From Acidobacteria bacterium Ga0077534 (GTDB lineage: Bacteria; Acidobacteriota; Blastocatellia; Pyrinomonadales; Pyrinomonadaceae), in NCBI GenBank assembly GCA_001464455.1, contig LNEI01000018.1, positions 475,343-539,342 of the forward strand: 64,000 bases of DNA. The letters are read 5' to 3'. Position 1 is the first letter of the stretch. Each line of letters starts with the position of its first letter. The position numbers and the translations under genes were made by a program. Shown one piece after another: positions 61,298 through 64,000 of the stretch. The notes below the pieces were generated by a model. The model saw only the letters and a list, made by a program, of their open reading frames with translations. It was not told the DNA's origin and made no database searches.

Positions 61298-63097
61298 ATG
61301 GAGATATTTTTTCAGCTCGTAAATGACGCCGAGGGGCTTCGGAAGGCGTGTGATGATCTAAAGGATGCCCCGATGCTGGGGTTCGACGTCGAAACGACCG
61401 AACTCGACCCCTACCGCGGCTACCTGCGGCTCGTCCAGCTATCTGACGGGCGAGAAACCAAGGTGATCGATCTTAAAGCGTTCAGCAACGGATGGCGAAC
61501 TCCTGCGGAGCAAGCCCGTGATCTTCGTGCAAATGCAGACCTTGCACCGCTCCGCGATCTGCTCGCTTCGCCAAAGGTCACTAAGATCGCCCACAATGCA
61601 AAATTCGATACCAAGTGGGTGCGTCATCATCTGGGATGCGAGGTCGGCGGTATTTATGACACGTATCTCGCCAGCGTTTTGATCTCGGCGGGTGAAGGCG
61701 AGCGGCGGCATGGGCTGGCCGATCTGGTGCAGTTTTTTCTCGGCAGGACGCTCGATAAGACCGAGCAGGTCAGCGACTGGGCGGCGGCGGAGCTTTCGGC
61801 ATCGCAAATAGAATACGCCGCAAAAGACGCGGCGATCATGCCCGAAGTTCGTGCGAAAGTTCACGAACGTATCGTGGCGGATGGTCTCGAACGCGTTCTG
61901 CAGCTCGAGAACGAATGCGTCATGCCCATCGCCGATATGGAGCTCAACGGCTTTTATCTCGATACGGAGCGTTGGCGTGAACAACTCGCAAAGGTCACCA
62001 AGATCCAGGATCGAACGGCGTCCGAACTGCAAAATCTACTCGCCGCAGGCGTTGCTCAGGCATCCTTGTTCGGGGCTCCGCAGATAAATCTCGACTCGCA
62101 GGCTCAGGTTTCGGCCGCACTGGTGAACCTTGGGGTTCCCATGCCCGAAACGACGCGAGCGTGGGAATTACAGCCGCTTGCCGAGCAATATCCGGTCGTG
62201 GCGAAGCTGCTCGAATATCGCGGAGCGGCCAAAGCATCGTCAAGTTTTGGCGAGAATATCCTCGAATTTATCGAACCGGCAACCGGCCGCATCCACGCCG
62301 ATTTTCGCCAGATCGGTGCTCCGACGGGCCGTTTTGCCTGCTCGAAGCCAAACCTCCAGCAGATACCGCACGAGGAAGAGTATCGCCGCTGCTTTCGAGC
62401 CCCTGATGGCCGGCGGCTGATCATCGCGGACTATTCGCAGATCGAGCTGCGGATACTCGCGGACATTTCGCAGGACGCGAACTTCATCGCGGCTTTCGAA
62501 TCCGGACAGGATTTCCATTCGGCGACCGCCGCACAGGTTTTTGGCGTGAAGGCCGAAGAAGTGACGCCTGACCAGCGTTCATTCGCAAAAAGGCTGAATT
62601 TCGGCGTGGTTTACGGCCTCGGAGCTTCGCGGTTTGCGATGATGACGGGGATAACGAAGACCGAGGCCGAGAATACGCTTCGCCGCTATTTCGCGACCTA
62701 TCCAAAGATGGACGAGTGGCTACGAACACAGTCGAAGAACGTCCTCACCGAACGCTCGGCCCGAACCGTTTCAGGAAGGATGGCACGAATGAACTTTGAC
62801 GCCAGCGATCGCTCCTCGATCGGAGCCGCCCAGCGTTACGCCAAGAATATGCCGATCCAGGGCACGTCCGCTGATATCCTGAAACGGGCATTAACGCTCC
62901 TTCACTCATCGATCCGCGACACCAACGCTAAACTTGTAAATATCGTTCACGACGAGATAGTCGTCGAATGCGACGCGAACGAGACCGAACAAACGATCGA
63001 AAAACTACAAAACGCTATGCAAAAAGCAGGAAGCGAATTCGTCACCCGCGTGCCTATCAAAGTCGATATTCACGCCGCGGATGAGTGGACGAAGTGA
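61298..63097 (+). CDS. Family A DNA polymerase with 3'-5' exonuclease, no 5' nuclease
   Basis: The ATG at 61298 (MEIFFQLVNDAEGL) is preferred to 61217, giving 599 residues. The N-terminal DEDD exonuclease is intact: GFDVETTELDPY, AHNAKFDTKWV and YAAKDAAIMPEV. The polymerase has motif A DYSQIELRILA, motif B RSFAKRLNFGVVYGLG and motif C NIVHDEIVVE. Full-length Pol I has about 300 more N-terminal residues for a FEN-like nuclease, which are absent. This Klenow-like form may replace or accompany a complete polA elsewhere. The 5' nuclease needed for Okazaki processing must be supplied by another gene. Confidence 0.92.
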   Translation: MEIFFQLVNDAEGLRKACDDLKDAPMLGFDVETTELDPYRGYLRLVQLSDGRETKVIDLKAFSNGWRTPAEQARDLRANADLAPLRDLLASPKVTKIAHNAKFDTKWVRHHLGCEVGGIYDTYLASVLISAGEGERRHGLADLVQFFLGRTLDKTEQVSDWAAAELSASQIEYAAKDAAIMPEVRAKVHERIVADGLERVLQLENECVMPIADMELNGFYLDTERWREQLAKVTKIQDRTASELQNLLAAGVAQASLFGAPQINLDSQAQVSAALVNLGVPMPETTRAWELQPLAEQYPVVAKLLEYRGAAKASSSFGENILEFIEPATGRIHADFRQIGAPTGRFACSKPNLQQIPHEEEYRRCFRAPDGRRLIIADYSQIELRILADISQDANFIAAFESGQDFHSATAAQVFGVKAEEVTPDQRSFAKRLNFGVVYGLGASRFAMMTGITKTEAENTLRRYFATYPKMDEWLRTQSKNVLTERSARTVSGRMARMNFDASDRSSIGAAQRYAKNMPIQGTSADILKRALTLLHSSIRDTNAKLVNIVHDEIVVECDANETEQTIEKLQNAMQKAGSEFVTRVPIKVDIHAADEWTK

Positions 63098-63156
63098 CTA
63101 GGCTCAATAGACGAGTCTATTTTTCGAGCTGCATTTTATGATAATCTGAAGACCTT

Positions 63157-63399
63157 ATGTCTACACAAGTTTTAGAAGGCACTTGGGAAGAGATCGCGTC
63201 GCACTCCAAGAGTCTAATAGGTCGCAGGGTTCGGCTGACGGTGCTTGAAGACGAGACCGTACCGAAGCCAAACGACGCGATGCTGGAGGCCCTTCGCAAG
63301 GTCTCGGAACGGAGCAAAGTGATGCGGGGCAGTTCAGATAGGGACACGCAAAAGCTTCTTCGAGAGGCGCGTTCGGGGAGGATGTTTGGCCGCAAATAG
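63157..63399 (+). CDS. Antitoxin of a PIN-domain toxin-antitoxin pair
   Basis: An 80-residue protein. The N-terminal half (GTWEEIASHSKSLIGRRVRL) is a small beta-rich DNA-binding or dimerisation segment. The basic, helical C-terminal half (KLLREARSGRMFGRK) would wrap the toxin. It overlaps the PIN gene by 14 nt. TATGAT at 63137-63142 or TAATCT at 63142-63147 could be the -10 box. The type is inferred from its partner. Confidence 0.75.
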   Translation: MSTQVLEGTWEEIASHSKSLIGRRVRLTVLEDETVPKPNDAMLEALRKVSERSKVMRGSSDRDTQKLLREARSGRMFGRK

Positions 63400-63862
63400 T
63401 CCACCAGTGGTTGCGGGCAGCGTTGTTGTCGATGCCAATATCCTGATCGCTCTTTGCGCGAAAGAGGCCAAACTAGCGACCGCCGAAAACGCCCTAGAGG
63501 TCTACGCAATCTCCGGTTGGGAGTTCTATGCTCCAGCCGTCTTGATCGCCGAGGTCCTTTATGTCCTCTGTCAAAAACACAAGAGTAACGATCTAAGCGA
63601 TGTAGATTATTCAGTAGCGATCGATAATTTTCAGGATCAAATAAAAGCTATCGCGATTGCCGATGACTCGTCGCTCATCGAAAGAGCGGTCGAAATTCAG
63701 CAAGGATACGGATGCAGCCGCACCTCGGACAGCATCTACATAGCGTTAGCGGAACATCTTGGACAAACCGGGTCGGTTGAGATACTCACATTTGATGACG
63801 GATTCGTCAACCAATCCGGGAAAAATGCTCCAACCGTTACTGTCAATCTCCTGCCGAACTAA
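63386..63862 (+). CDS. PIN-domain ribonuclease toxin (VapC-like)
   Basis: A 158-residue PIN protein read from a TTG at 63386. The N-terminal VVVDANILIALCAKE carries the first metal-binding Asp. A middle Glu is in APAVLIAEVLYVL, and the later acidic residues are in SRTSDSIYIALAEHL and ILTFDDGFVNQ. PIN toxins cleave tRNA or rRNA until bound by the antitoxin. A GTG start near 63407 is an alternative but leaves a very short lead to the active site. The frame is closed by TAA 3 nt from the convergent zinc-ribbon gene. Confidence 0.85.
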   Translation: MAANSPPVVAGSVVVDANILIALCAKEAKLATAENALEVYAISGWEFYAPAVLIAEVLYVLCQKHKSNDLSDVDYSVAIDNFQDQIKAIAIADDSSLIERAVEIQQGYGCSRTSDSIYIALAEHLGQTGSVEILTFDDGFVNQSGKNAPTVTVNLLPN

Positions 63863-63865
63863 AAA

Positions 63866-64000
63866 CTACGCCGAGGCTTCAGACTGACGCGGGACGATGT
63901 ACATTATCCGCGTGCAGTTCTCACAGGTGATGATCTCGTCGCCTTTTTTCACATTTAGCTGTACTTGCGGCCGCAGCTGCATGTTGCAGGCTGAGCAGGA
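63866..64000 (-). CDS. C4-type zinc-ribbon protein, C-terminal fragment
   Basis: The last 44 residues of a gene entering from the right edge. They read CSACNMQLRPQVQLNV then KKGDEIITCENCTRIMYIV, with two CxxC pairs spaced as in the C-terminal zinc ribbon of CT398/YbgI-neighbour coiled-coil proteins (zf-RING_7 family). Those proteins have a long N-terminal coiled coil, outside this window. Stop codon TAG at 63868-63866. Confidence 0.75.
   Translation of the reverse strand, partial: SCSACNMQLRPQVQLNVKKGDEIITCENCTRIMYIVPRQSEASA

Noticed and set aside
1-64000. tRNA, rRNA, tmRNA, RNase P RNA, CRISPR, prophage or transposase genes
   Set aside because: The intergenic stretches were read on both strands and no cloverleaf, conserved RNA core, repeat-spacer array or transposase motif was recognised. 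A covariance-model search would be needed to exclude small RNAs.

Overview
The window reads as chromosomal DNA of a mid-GC, Gram-negative-type heterotrophic bacterium. The best guess is Acidobacteriota, class Blastocatellia. This rests on gene content: Ser/Thr kinases fused to PEGA and sulfatase-modifying-factor domains, many secreted TPR, TonB-C and beta-helix proteins, a YdeP-type molybdo-oxidoreductase, and dispersed palindromic repeats. No 16S rRNA or other decisive marker is present. There is no tRNA, rRNA, CRISPR array, prophage or transposase gene, and genes are tightly packed on both strands.

Layout. 0-3 kb: a minus-strand set (LarA-like fragment, M28 peptidase, HAD phosphatase), then a TPR lipoprotein and coaD. 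3.4-11 kb: an aminotransferase, then a six-gene minus-strand run (PIN/TRAM, ispD, ispF, thymidine phosphorylase, BMP nucleoside-binding lipoprotein, transporter ATPase). 11-17.5 kb: radA, DUF427, an NTF2-like secreted protein, PilZ, bacilliredoxin, a CYTH protein and ppk1. 17.5-23.1 kb: tsaE, nnr and leuS; leuS is preceded by a 508-bp non-coding stretch with a candidate leucine-rich leader peptide. 23.3-29.3 kb: a signalling cluster of kinase-PEGA-SUMF1, a TPR protein and a probable pseudokinase. 29-43 kb: B12 radical SAM enzyme, SDR, SbcD-like nuclease, LON-domain protein, an alpha/beta hydrolase lacking its nucleophile, an S55 peptidase, purF, mobA with a YdeP-type oxidoreductase, and two permeases that probably complete the nucleoside transporter whose other parts lie 35 kb away. 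43.4-50.8 kb: a proteostasis block (hsp20, clpB, grpE, Uma2 protein, ClpA/C-like unfoldase). 51-57 kb: secreted proteins, including a 1617-residue beta-propeller/beta-helix protein. 57-64 kb: an unidentified small gene, a repeat-rich gap, an RNase E/G with a long insertion, a DNA polymerase without 5' nuclease, a PIN toxin-antitoxin pair and a zinc-ribbon fragment.

The most unusual signal is a set of short palindromic repeats of at least three families. Several lie in frame inside conserved genes: nnr, leuS (twice) and the YdeP-type gene. Related or similar copies lie between genes, and one appears to supply the -35 box of grpE. Other points of interest are the leuS leader peptide; -10-like boxes 6-8 nt before several ATGs, suggesting leaderless mRNAs; convergent gene pairs whose stop codons overlap (CTAG/TTAG); and enzyme-fold proteins with lost catalytic residues.
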